The notes under the pieces are model-generated. The model did not search any database, had not been told where the DNA came from, and saw only the letters and a program-made list of their open reading frames with translations. 64,000 nt of DNA, taken from positions 101,177 through 165,176 of the forward strand of contig JAKZHN010000055.1 in the NCBI GenBank assembly GCA_037179335.1, read 5' to 3'. Each line of letters starts with the position of its first letter. Within the stretch, counting starts at the first letter, position 1. Of this stretch, positions 1 through 9,458 are shown piece by piece. The position numbers and the translations under genes were made by a program. This stretch comes from Cyclaneusma minus. Lineage: Eukaryota; Ascomycota; Leotiomycetes; Marthamycetales; Marthamycetaceae.

Positions 1-806
1 CGGAGGGCTCTTTGATGGTGTTGTCGGCTCCTGTTGGCAGAATATCTATTCTGATGACCTTCATGCTGGCTGCGTCGACAACAGGGGAAATGTTGAGAGG
101 CATGGCATAGTGGTTGCTATCAAGTTGGGAGGAGTTGTTGGGGTCTCTGATGTAGAGGAAACATTGAAATATCCGCTTCTCGTCTGAGTAGATTCCATCA
201 TTGACACCGTCGGAGCCTGGGCAGTTATTAGTACAAGTCGAGATAGTTTAGAAAGTTACTAACCGTAGATCCAAGGATCACTGATTACAACAGTTCCCTC
301 AGGTAGCTGAAGTTTCGCGATCTCTGCCTTGACTCTTTCATCTTCCAGAGCCACCTTCTCGCATAGTAAGATCTCCTCTCCATCTGCGTTGCTGTGGACA
401 TAGGGTCCCAGGCGAACATTGCTCTCAACAGTTCTCTTGGAGAGATTGACTATGGCCTCATGCAGCTTGTCCTACGTCCAGGTTAGCATACATACGTCCA
501 CAAACTTCGCAAGGAACTCACGGTATTTCTGATATAGTATACCACGAAAGCCCTTCGGTCAATGGGGGATGTTGGTATTCCGGCATGCTCGGCGATCAAG
601 AAAGGAGCCAGTTCTGACTTATCCGGCTCTTGAAGCGTGATGGTCTTGAATTGGCAGTTGGTGTTTTCTGGCCACACGGACTTGATCAACCTGGCGGTTT
701 CAGTGATCTCGGATTCTGTCAAGGGACCCAAAGGATGCTCCGGATAGGACTTGGTGGTCTTGCCTCCCACGAATGGGAGCGAAACAGGAAGCTGTTCCAT
801 CGACAT
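1..806 (-). CDS. Copper amine oxidase, N-terminal part (cut by left edge)
   Basis: Copper/topaquinone amine oxidase, which oxidises primary amines to aldehydes with release of ammonia and hydrogen peroxide; fungal members are usually peroxisomal. I read three exons: 806-522, 471-264 and 216-1, with introns of 50 and 47 nt and consistent phases. The protein starts MSMEQLPVSLPFVGGK and quickly enters the N2 domain (HPLGPLTESEI, then VVYYIRNT). Exon 2 begins DKLHEAIVNL and ends in SDPWIYG, and exon 3 continues SDGVNDGIYSDEKR into the N3 domain. ATG 806 is chosen because the in-frame upstream codons lack an ATG and family likeness begins just after it. The catalytic Tyr/topaquinone and copper histidines lie beyond the window, so activity cannot be judged. 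Family assignment is confident; the substrate is unknown. Confidence 0.88.
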
Positions 807-1590
807 CTTCGCAGTTGATATGTATTTCGAAATGAGGGGGTTGGTGATCTTGGAAGATCGGATGCAGAGACGGTCAAACGGACAAGGGGAAACTTCTAAG
901 GAAGATGACAACCGAGAGGAAAGATCCCAGAAGTTCAAAGGGCCTCCGCGCTTTTTAAGTCATCCGTCTTGTCGCCAGGCTGTCTATTACAAGCATTCTT
1001 TAGTGGCGGCTTAACTTTGATAAGAAAGTCGCCGTCGCCTTAGCCCGTTGCACCTTGAAGCATCTGCCCCACCTCTTCCCAAATACCGGCATACTCCTTG
1101 CCGCCCTTTCGCATCCGCCTGCCCAACACAGTGGAGCGAGCACGTGGGGAGGTCCTTATCGCCAGGGCGGCGACGGGGTCCGCGGGGTTGCTTTTCTTTA
1201 TCCGCATGGACTTTCTCCATGCGGCGTAGTGGGGTGGGATGTTCGATATTTGTAATTGCAACAGATCACCACGTTCCAGATCAGCAGATGCTTGAGCTAC
1301 TTTTTACAACATTCTTTCAGGCTGAGCTAGTCATAAGCTGAAGAGTACGGCGAAGTTCATAGGCGTCTCCATAGGACGCTACAAAATGCGTGAGACACTT
1401 CTGGACCGTCTGGGTCAGGGACACCAAGGTGCGCGGTGATGGTGTTCAGCCTGCTCTGTTGCATGCATGGCGGCCAACACATTTTGCTGACTTTGAAGAA
1501 GCTTGCGGGCTGACAAAAAGAGCTGAAAGGTTCTAGAAAAAGTGCAAGAGATACTTGAGGTACCTAGCCAGCTAACACTCAACTCCACTG
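807..1590. other. Intergenic, no supported gene
   Basis: Upstream region of the amine oxidase and downstream region of the tautomerase gene. A 55-codon ATG reading frame on the minus strand (about 1207 to 1040, basic, ending in LQGATG) is the only suggestion of coding. I recognise no family and do not call it. Confidence 0.5.
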
Positions 1591-2376
1591 CTATTTGCCA
1601 ATGCCAGCATTCTTTCCGATACTGGCGTAGATGCCCGCCAATCCTCCCTCTGCCCTTTTTCTTGCACGTTCCGCATCCCAATTAGCCTGGCTGAGTGCAG
1701 CAGCGGCAGCTTTCTTGATTTCATTGTTGAAACCTCCGGCGGGCATGTGGAAGCCCTTCTCATGGCCACCAAGGAGCGTGCCTGCTACGAAGAGGCTGTT
1801 GAGCTTCTTCTTTTCATCACCTGCTGAATCCTTGATGCTAGCGGACCAGTCCAGTTCTACTGTAAAATAGTCGGTGGCTCTGTCATTTTTGTGCTGGAAT
1901 GAGGACCTAACCAAGCGTTTCCAGAGGACGCTATAAATTCCGGGAGAATCATCTGGGCCATGTGTGTCATCGACCTTCGCCATGCTCGGAGGGCCGTAGG
2001 TCTTTTTGTGGAGTAACTCCGCCAAATCGTTGGCAGAGAGCTCGGGTTTCTCGGTGTTGGTGTTGCTGGAGGATTCGTGAGACAGATCTGGGCCATCTGG
2101 GTCAGAGGTGTCGAGGTAGGCGGTGATCATGTTCAAATTGGTCTATTAAAGGCGTCCGTCAACTAAGACACAAGTTCTGCAGCAATACCGAGTTATGAGA
2201 GGGCTTACCCTTTGTCCGCCCACATATTGACGTTTGTCAAACAACCAGAATTGGACATTGACAAAATAGGAGGGTTTGTTGAAGACCTCGACGTGTGACT
2301 TCGTGATGGCTGCTGCCAGACTATCGCATTGGTCGTCGCTGAGAGGAAACACGGTCTGGACTACATAGAGAGGCAT
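1591..2376 (-). CDS. Tautomerase-superfamily (cis-CaaD-like) protein
   Basis: Two exons, 2376-2209 and 2142-1591, joined in phase 0 across a 66-nt intron, give 239 residues. The N-terminus MPLYVVQTVFPLS places a proline directly after the initiator methionine, the catalytic Pro-1 position of the tautomerase superfamily. FVNVQFWLFDKRQYVGGQR is the following beta-strand and turn region of a first 4-oxalocrotonate-tautomerase-like unit. After an acidic Ser/Asn-rich linker (about residues 65-95) a second half contains YSVLWKRL and LFVAGTLLGGHEKGFHMP, which resembles the C-terminal half of fungal cis-CaaD-like proteins. The Lys/Ala-rich tail from about residue 200 is probably helical. Enzymatic activity and substrate are unknown; Pro-1 exists only after Met removal. 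Neighbours give no pathway hint. Confidence 0.7.
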
Positions 2377-3836
2377 GATAGGGTAGCTTAGGGCTGTCGT
2401 CGAAAGATTGGTTTCGATATTTGCTGTGTGTGGAATGAAGCTTGGGGATATGTGATCTTATAGCAACGGTGTCATTCATGAGTGTGCAATATTTCGTTGT
2501 GAATTGACGCTGTAGTGGTTACTAATGACATGGCAACGCTACAGTGACAATGTCAGTGAGCACAACGCACGATCTAATCCGTAAAGCAGGGGGTACAACT
2601 TCAATGATCCTAGCCTCATTGGATTCGTGTTAGGTGACCTCACGTAGCATGTTCAGCCAAACCAAGAGATCATTGAAACAGTGCCACCTCTTTGAAGACA
2701 CACAAAAGATGCCTGGACAAAGTTCAAGTTGGGCAGAATTCCCTTGCGGGTCAATAGAAGCTTGACGGTGTGGGAATACAGCGAGTATATAAGGACACTG
2801 TGACACGATGAGAGCAGGAATAATGAAATCGATGTGTCCCAAGTGTAAACAATGAGTCTTTACGGGGGGTGGAATAGTCGTGACAAACAGTGGAGGTAGC
2901 TTTGAGTAACGGGACTATTCTCAATCGGAATGATGTTTAGGTCAACCCCATTAGTTCCATATCTTGGCAATAGAATATGGGTTCACTAATGCAACAAATC
3001 AAAGGAAGAACAGGCACCAAGAATGTCTCATAGGCAACTTACGGATCATCCTCGGAGATCCATGTATCCATTATCCCCATGCTCATCAGATATCTCATCC
3101 TGGCTTTTCTCCAAACACCTCAACGGAAAACCCTGTCATTTGTAAAATTCGTATTGGAAAACGTCTTCTATTTTGTCACCATCTTCGCTTACTGGCGTGT
3201 TATGAAGTGCAGAGCCTTGACCTTGCCAGCAAAAAAAGTGGAAATAAGCTCGGCTTCAACAAAAGACAAAAACTCAGATTTTGCCCAAACTCAAAGCCCT
3301 GGGGCTTTGGGCGCTTTTGAGAAGTAGGTTGGCATTCCTCGTGGCGTCAGGTTGTGAAGGCTGAGGGAAGAAAAAGGAACAAGTCGCATTCGTTGATATT
3401 GTCGAAACGAATTCCATTTCGCCTATAATTCTTCTGAGTTCTGTCTACTCAACAAAGATTGGCGATGGTATAAGGCAAAAACTTGTAGCGTCACGTACTT
3501 GCAAGTTGCAGACTATGACGACATGCAGTCATCTGTGACGGGATTTCCAGTTGGTTTCCCGACAAAACTAGCTCGTCCCAAAAGTTCTCTAGGTTAGTCT
3601 GTGCAACATTCAAAATCAAAAGGCGGGGGAATCGACTTAATTCGGGATGTCGCCATTTGACGGCGGCTATCGACAAATCACACTTCGAGATCGACATTGC
3701 CGCTCATGACGAAGGAACTCTGTCCATGACGAAATAACTTTTTGACTTTGATCGCAAATCCCACTGCCATTTATACATATGCCCAGTTCCATACTTGCTG
3801 GCAGTTTTGCAAACCTCGTCACTGCTCAGACAAAAC
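2377..3836. other. Intergenic with one dispersed repeat copy
   Basis: Divergent upstream region between the tautomerase gene and the carbonic anhydrase gene. Short reading frames occur on both strands but none has a recognisable family or a convincing start. The one notable item is the dispersed repeat at 3238-3366. Confidence 0.5.
3238..3366 (+). repeat. Dispersed repeat, copy A
   Basis: This stretch matches 26019-26113 on the opposite strand. Shared blocks are GTGGAAATAAGCTCGG at one end, GGGGCTTTGGGCGC in the middle and GTGGCGTCAGG near the other end, followed by a purine-rich GAGG. Copy A carries about 34 extra bases between the first two blocks. Both copies lie several hundred bases upstream of a gene start (carbonic anhydrase here). 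No TIR or target duplication is obvious, so the type of element is unknown. Confidence 0.65.
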
Positions 3837-4404
3837 ATGTCGCTCGTCCAGGATAACCTCAAGAAGTCGAACGAGGCCTATGCCTCCAAATTCACCCAAG
3901 GCTCTCTTCCTCTTCCTCCAGCAAAACACTATGCCGTCCGTATGTACTCGCACAACTTCCCATTTCTCCCATTGTCCTAACACTCACACAGTAACTTGCA
4001 TGGACGCTCGCATCGACCCCATAGCAGCCTTCGGAATCAAACTCGGCGATGCACATGTGATCCGCAATGCTGGCGGCAATGCAGTCGATGCTCTTCGCTC
4101 CCTTGTCATCTCGCAGCAGCTGCTTGGCACCAACGAGATTCTTTTGATCAAGCACACGGACTGCGGAATGCTTACTTTCAAGAATGATGAGGCATTGGGG
4201 ATTGTGAAGAAGAGTCTGGGGAAAGAGGGAGTTGAGGAGACGAAGAAGGCCTTTCAGGGCGATTTTCAAGCTTTTGCGGAGTTGGAGCAGGCGGTTAGGG
4301 ATGATGTGAAGTTGTTGAAGAGTAGTGCGCTGATTCCGAAAGGGGTTACTGTTAGTGGATGGGTTTATGATGTGAAGACTGGGAAGGTTGCACCTGTAGT
4401 TTGA
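3837..4404 (+). CDS. Beta-carbonic anhydrase (small fungal type)
   Basis: Interconverts carbon dioxide and bicarbonate. Two exons, 3837-3939 and 3992-4404, are split by a 52-nt intron (GTATGT...CACAG) whose phase-1 join restores the active-site strand; the protein is 171 residues. Zinc ligands are visible as Cys37 in TCMDAR and His89 and Cys92 in KHTDCGM, and the Asp39/Arg41 dyad of CxDxR is intact. VIRNAGG and LGTNEILLIKHTDC are typical of beta-class enzymes. The size fits the short fungal group rather than the longer Nce103-like form. No targeting sequence is evident, so a cytosolic location is likely. ATG 3837 is the first in-frame ATG and begins the conserved helix SLVQDNLKKSNEAY. Confidence 0.92.
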
Positions 4405-7400
4405 GAGTGGAAAGGTACGTCTGTCTTCAAGTTAGTTGTTAGGGTGCCTGGCATTCTCCTCAAATTTTGAAATCGGGGCTTACTAAAGTGGAGTCAAATA
4501 GGCCTTCTCCGCTCAAATCTCAATCTTTGCTTGTTCAACCTTGGAGTCTTCCATCGCCAATATCAGTGTTTTACCGTCAATATCATACCATGAGCGGCTC
4601 TTTGTCTCCACAGTTCCATATCCGACCATTCGCTACATAAGTACTTGCGCTCTGATTTTTCTCAGACGGTCACACCCGTCTCCCCGAACTGTTCGGTCGG
4701 CGGTCCAGCGCCTTCTGAATGGTGATACAAGCTAAGTTGTATGTAGTCTCCAAGTCCCGTGAAGGGATTGTCGGAACATGGAACATGAGAACGAGGATAT
4801 ATTCTTGTTCGAGCGGCGGGAACCAAATCTCTTTTTCGATTTACTGATAAATTGTCCAATTCACAGGGAGATGCTGGGGACACCTCACCTTTGTCATCGC
4901 TAGACTTGTGTATCGTCATCCCAAGAACCTGGCTCTTTAAGACGATGACTTCAGAATGAACAATGACATACCTCGTGTAGCTCGGTTAATCATACGGTAC
5001 AAGACATCCAATACAAATTCCCGTGTCGTTGCTCGGATAACACCAAATCAGTATCATCAGCCTTCCAAACCACACGAAGTAGCACACGTCCCAGCAGCCA
5101 CTCCCCTTCCCTCCCATATCCTGCCCAACCTCGGGCAAGTCGGCGTGTGCCACCAGCGCACCAAATCCATTCTCCTGCCACTCCCCCGTCCCGCCATCCA
5201 AATTTATTAGTGCCAATGACAGATGTCCCAACCCCATGTCTCACCCTATCACCCTACCCCGTCTCTCCACCGCCGTTTGAGCCTCCCGTCCCACCCACCA
5301 ATCGTAAACAGAAACGAATTCCCCCATTACCGGTCCGCAGAGCGGATAAGCTTTCCGCATCGCCGTTTCACAACAGCAGATAAAGGCTTTCAGCCTTATG
5401 AGAAACGTTTCGGAAGTCACTTTGATACGTTACATTGTGGACTCTGGCGGTATTGGTAAATCGTGTGGTTGCAGCGATTGCGTGTGCTATGTATCGTAAG
5501 CGGAATTATTATCCGGATGACCTCTGCGTGAAGGACTGGGTTCTTCAGACGTTTCTGTAAACTACGGATTTGTGCTATGCTTACCGGATATCTCTGGTTC
5601 ACTTGCGACTCTGCAGGGGCTGAGGCCGGTACAGAGTCTGCATCTCAGTCCGAGATTGACCTGCCCTCGCAATGACTTGCAGCCTGTCTCGGGTCTCCAA
5701 GCTAGGCGTCCTAGCATCGGCAGTTTCAAGGAGTTGAATAGCAGAGCAAGTATATATGTTTCAAGCGTGAGCCTCGACTTCGAGGCAGACCTGAGACAAG
5801 AATGGAGACCTCCATGGCCAAGAGACTTGAACAATGGCCCGAGGAAATGCCGGTGTAATAACTCAATTCTTGAATTTCATATCCTTGGCCAAGTTTGAAG
5901 ACTGCGGGCGCTCGGGATGTGGGATGGACCGGATGGTGGAGTGGTGGTGCTGACGGATTGACGTGAGACGAGGACATGACCGCAATAGCCGTAATAGCCG
6001 TAATAGCCGCGGCGATTAGGGTATGGTGAGCTTGTTTCAACTGCCGATTGTATGCGGCACGGTTTATGGTTCTTTGCTGGCGAGGGCTGTTCGCAGAGTC
6101 AAGAGACGTGGTGATTGAGATGACTGACTGACGACCATTGACCGTGGTTCTGAGGATTGCATCTCCGCCCGCAACTTGTTGGCTGAGATGCGGCGCAGTT
6201 CGAAAGCAGTAACCTTGCAAAAAGCATCTCGTACATTGCCCAGGCTCTGAAAAGCTGCCTACTGCATCGCAGGCTTGAACGTGGCAGTCCTCGAAAGGAC
6301 CAGCCAGCATCTCTGCTCGTCAAGTCCCATTCTCTCGACGTCTTGGCAGCGTCTCGTGACGATGTCGTCTATCTATGCTTATTGGATAGTGCCGGGGGGC
6401 TTCTCGCTACCGTTCCCGCGGAACACGCTCCTCTCGCCCATTGGCCATCCTGCCGATCAGATCTGTCCCGGGATATTCCTCTCGCGCCAGCCCAGCTTCC
6501 AAAACTCTAATTGCCCCCGGTGGCAACTCCAGCCGGCAACACCGTGCATTTCCCATCGCCGATCAGATTGAACCACACAGATGTGAAGAGAGTCTCTTAA
6601 AACAGCCGGGTCCCGAAGGACAGAATTGATTCTCACTATCTGATACATATGCACTCCCCTTCTGCCTTGCACCGTCAGTGCACCCTCAAGATGATCAGGC
6701 CATTATTGTTCCAAAAAATCACACATGTATAGAGGGGTTTTTTTGCCGCAATCCTGACACAAACAGGGAGTTTAACAGACAGTAAGGAGTTGAAGTATTT
6801 AAGGATTCTCCACCTCGGATAATAACGCAAAATTCTGTGCATATATGTGGGATTCGTTAAGGTTAACCGCAAAGCAGGAAATAAGCTTACACATGGCAGC
6901 TGCTAGAACAGGCAGGTCTCCCCATATTGCTCTCCATCTTTCCCAGCGTGTCGCCCACGAGGCCGCGCGGCTCGGACTTGTTAATCAAAAAGAGGAACTT
7001 GGAGGTCCAAACAACGTTAACGTTACAGACGGCTCTCTCCGAATCTCCACAGGCCCCACGCTCCAGTCTGCTCTTCTCCACATCGGCTATTGCCAAGCTT
7101 CTACCCAAGACTGTCCCAAGATGCTTGATTTTCTTGGTAGAATGTCGGCTGTTCGGAGTGCTTTTTACGAATATCTGACTGAGCAGCTAGCAGATTGCAG
7201 AAGTGAGAAAATGCCATTCTCCCGGATTCTCAATTTCATTATCTCGCCATTTGCGAATTAGCATTCGGACAAAAAGAAATGGCCCTTCGAACGCGCCAAG
7301 TCCCAAGGATTGCGATAAATCAGTGTTGTGACAAGACCCTGCAAATGGCGCACTGATTGCCAATACATAGGGCTTCTGAATTATTTCGTGGCGTGCCGAA

Positions 7401-7940
7401 AGTCCGGATTGTGGCGTCAGTCGGAAATAACAGAGACGTGGCACCCTAACACGATACACTCGCCAAAAGATGAAGCGTTTGGGGGCCGAGGGTTCGAGAG
7501 GAACTTGAAAATCGAGAAGTCGAGGCTAGAGAATTAGCTCACAGTGTACCAGGAGGAATGAAGATGCCTCTGGAAAATGCTTTTGAAAAATCGTTGCTAT
7601 TGATAATCCCTTGGCTCTTGAGAGCAACACATCCATCCTCTTCTCTTGCAAGCTAGCTCGCCGTTTCGTCAAGCTCTAAAGATCTGAGCTACGTACCACC
7701 TATGTAAGAATACCAGCGCCTTGCCATGCCCAAATAGCCAGCCTCAATCCGCCGATTCCCAACTCCCGTGCAGTCTGAATAATAGATGCCGACATGTTCA
7801 GTAGAAGCCACCGTGTAAACGCCAAAGCTATGCGTCCGTTTGCCGAGAAATCAGGATGAAAGATAATATCAAAGCGAAGGGTGCTCTTCCATCAATCTCC
7901 CGTAATCGTCAATCTGTGGCATGTGGTCGAATGCTCCCAT
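4405..7940. other. Long gene-poor stretch
   Basis: About 3.5 kb without a gene I can support. Open frames on both strands (for instance a 138-codon ATG frame at 6845-7261, and a 194-codon frame at 5726-6310) show no recognisable domain and no partner exons. The dispersed repeat at 6603-6682 lies here. The right end is downstream sequence of the WOPR gene. Confidence 0.45.
6603..6682 (+). repeat. 80-bp dispersed repeat, copy 1
   Basis: Nearly identical to 51431-51511 in the same orientation. It starts CAGCCGGGTCCCGAAGGAC, has an invariant core TGATTCTCACTATCTGATAC, and ends with CCTTGCACCGTCAGTGCAC. The few differences lie at one base after GGAC and in a short C/T-rich stretch. On the opposite strand GTCC-TTCG-GGAC forms a perfect tetraloop hairpin near one end. 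It could be a short mobile element or a piece of a structured RNA; no tRNA or rRNA was recognised in it. Confidence 0.8.
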
Positions 7941-9458
7941 TCACAGACAGAACTTCCGATCCAGCACATTCAAAGCCCTTCTGTCTTCGCCAAAATGCAA
8001 CTTGTCATGCGGGATATCTTTAGGTCCTTCACCCTGGCTTCCCTTGGGACTGTTGCTGCCAGCTCTGCTGCCGGCTTGGCTACTGTTACTCTTCTCCTCG
8101 GCGTCGTTGTTGTTGGAATGAACCAGGCTGCTGATCGATGGAATGTTGGTGCTTTGGCTTCGGCCTTTCTGCGCAGCTTCTTCGTTCCTCGTCGTTGACG
8201 TCGAAGATGGAGAGGTATTTACCACACTGTGCGATCGTGAATAGGATTGTGGTGGTGTGGAGGTGGGGTTTAGGTGGTTGTTAGTGTTGCCATTGACGCC
8301 GTTTGACGGCTGCTGAGATGGCTGCTGAGTTTGCGCCTGAGAGGCAGTCTCTTGCAATTGACCCATTCTTGAGGTCAGCTGCTGGTGCTGCTGTTGGATC
8401 TGCGCCATTTGTTGAGCTTCAAGCGCCATTCGAGCGGCCTGTTGTGCTTGTTGCAGCTCTGCCGACATAACTCTTCCTTGTCCGAACGGGTTGGATGGGT
8501 AACCAGATGCCGGTGGAGGGCCAGACATGCTGCGATTTTGACCAGGAGGTGGCGGCGGAAGAGATGTATCTTGAAGAGCCGACGGAGGTCTGTCGAAAGC
8601 AGATGTCTGCTGTGACATTCCGTTGTGCTGGGGAGGTGGATACTGCATCGTGCCGTATTGCTGAGGGCTTCCATGAGCCGAACCTGGCTGTGGAGGGGTA
8701 ACGGCCACGCCCTGGTGCATTTGACCACCGGCGGGATAATATGGAGGAGTAGTCATGGGAGAAGGTGGCCAGTTGCTGTAGCCTCCTGGTGCGAGTGGAT
8801 AACCCCATGGAGAACGACCAGGTTGAGGGTGCATCTGCGGCGGTGGGATATAGGCATTCGCGCCTTGCATTGGTGCCCGTGTTACCGCTGGGCCTTGAGG
8901 TTGCTCGTGAACGGTGGATTCGGGGTACATGCCCTTGGCCGGCACAATATGGCGCAACGCTGGATCGGAGGTTGGGTGTAGTAGGTCTTGGGAGTTAGGT
9001 CGTGTGAAATAGCTGATGAGATGGAGATGCTGGCCGGTCGAAGTGGTTATACTGAAAGACTGCTTCTGGAGACCATCTGGCTTATACCGGTAGCCATCAG
9101 GACCCTCACCGTCCACCATTTCGGCATCTTCGTCGCTGCCGCGCCCGCTGTCCGGTGTCTTGCCCGCAGCTCTTCTCGGTGCTGGTGGCACGAAACTTCC
9201 TCCTCCTCTCTTGCCCTCCATCTCACGATAGGTCAGAAAGCTGCCGGATACTCGACTGGCGCTCCATGACTTTCCATCCGTCCATCTTCGCATTCCCGCT
9301 TCCTTCTCATCCCACACAAACACCGAGCCAGACTTGATAGACTGCCTCTCTTTCTCCGACAATCTTCGCTGAACTCGAGGCAATAGACCCAGTCGACAGG
9401 CCTCAAACAATTTGATCGCATCGGCAGGGGTGCGCACTTGGCCGTGGTAGGTCTCCAT
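7941..9458 (-). CDS. Gti1/Pac2 (WOPR) family transcription regulator
   Basis: Fungal WOPR-domain DNA-binding regulator; relatives (Wor1, Ryp1, Sge1, Pac2, Gti1) control morphology, development or virulence programmes. Single exon, 505 residues from ATG 9458, where the family motif METYHGQVRTPADA begins. Upstream in-frame codons open only at TTG. WOPR box a spans about residues 1-90 (LFEACRLGLLPRVQRR, SVFVWDEKEAGMRRWTDG, SASRVSGSFLTYREM). Box b is at about 120-165 (YRYKPDGLQKQSFSI, then HLHLISYFTRP). The remainder is low-complexity: Pro/Gly/Gln-rich with a glutamine-rich helix (AQQAARMALEAQQMAQIQQQ), then Ser/Asn-rich. The C-terminus is conserved-looking (FGEDRRALNVLDRKFCL). The strongly conserved WDEKEAGMRRWTDGKSW version suggests the Gti1/Pac2 branch rather than the Ryp1/Sge1 branch, but I cannot prove which. 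It probably acts in the nucleus. Confidence 0.9.
   Translation of the reverse strand: METYHGQVRTPADAIKLFEACRLGLLPRVQRRLSEKERQSIKSGSVFVWDEKEAGMRRWTDGKSWSASRVSGSFLTYREMEGKRGGGSFVPPAPRRAAGKTPDSGRGSDEDAEMVDGEGPDGYRYKPDGLQKQSFSITTSTGQHLHLISYFTRPNSQDLLHPTSDPALRHIVPAKGMYPESTVHEQPQGPAVTRAPMQGANAYIPPPQMHPQPGRSPWGYPLAPGGYSNWPPSPMTTPPYYPAGGQMHQGVAVTPPQPGSAHGSPQQYGTMQYPPPQHNGMSQQTSAFDRPPSALQDTSLPPPPPGQNRSMSGPPPASGYPSNPFGQGRVMSAELQQAQQAARMALEAQQMAQIQQQHQQLTSRMGQLQETASQAQTQQPSQQPSNGVNGNTNNHLNPTSTPPQSYSRSHSVVNTSPSSTSTTRNEEAAQKGRSQSTNIPSISSLVHSNNNDAEEKSNSSQAGSRAGSNSPKGSQGEGPKDIPHDKLHFGEDRRALNVLDRKFCL

Noticed and set aside
1040..1207. Small basic 55-codon frame between the amine oxidase and tautomerase genes
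   Set aside because: It has an ATG and reasonable composition but no homology I recognise and no neighbouring exon.
6845..7261. 138-codon ATG frame on the plus strand
   Set aside because: No domain, overlapping frames on the other strand, and an isolated position in a gene-poor stretch.
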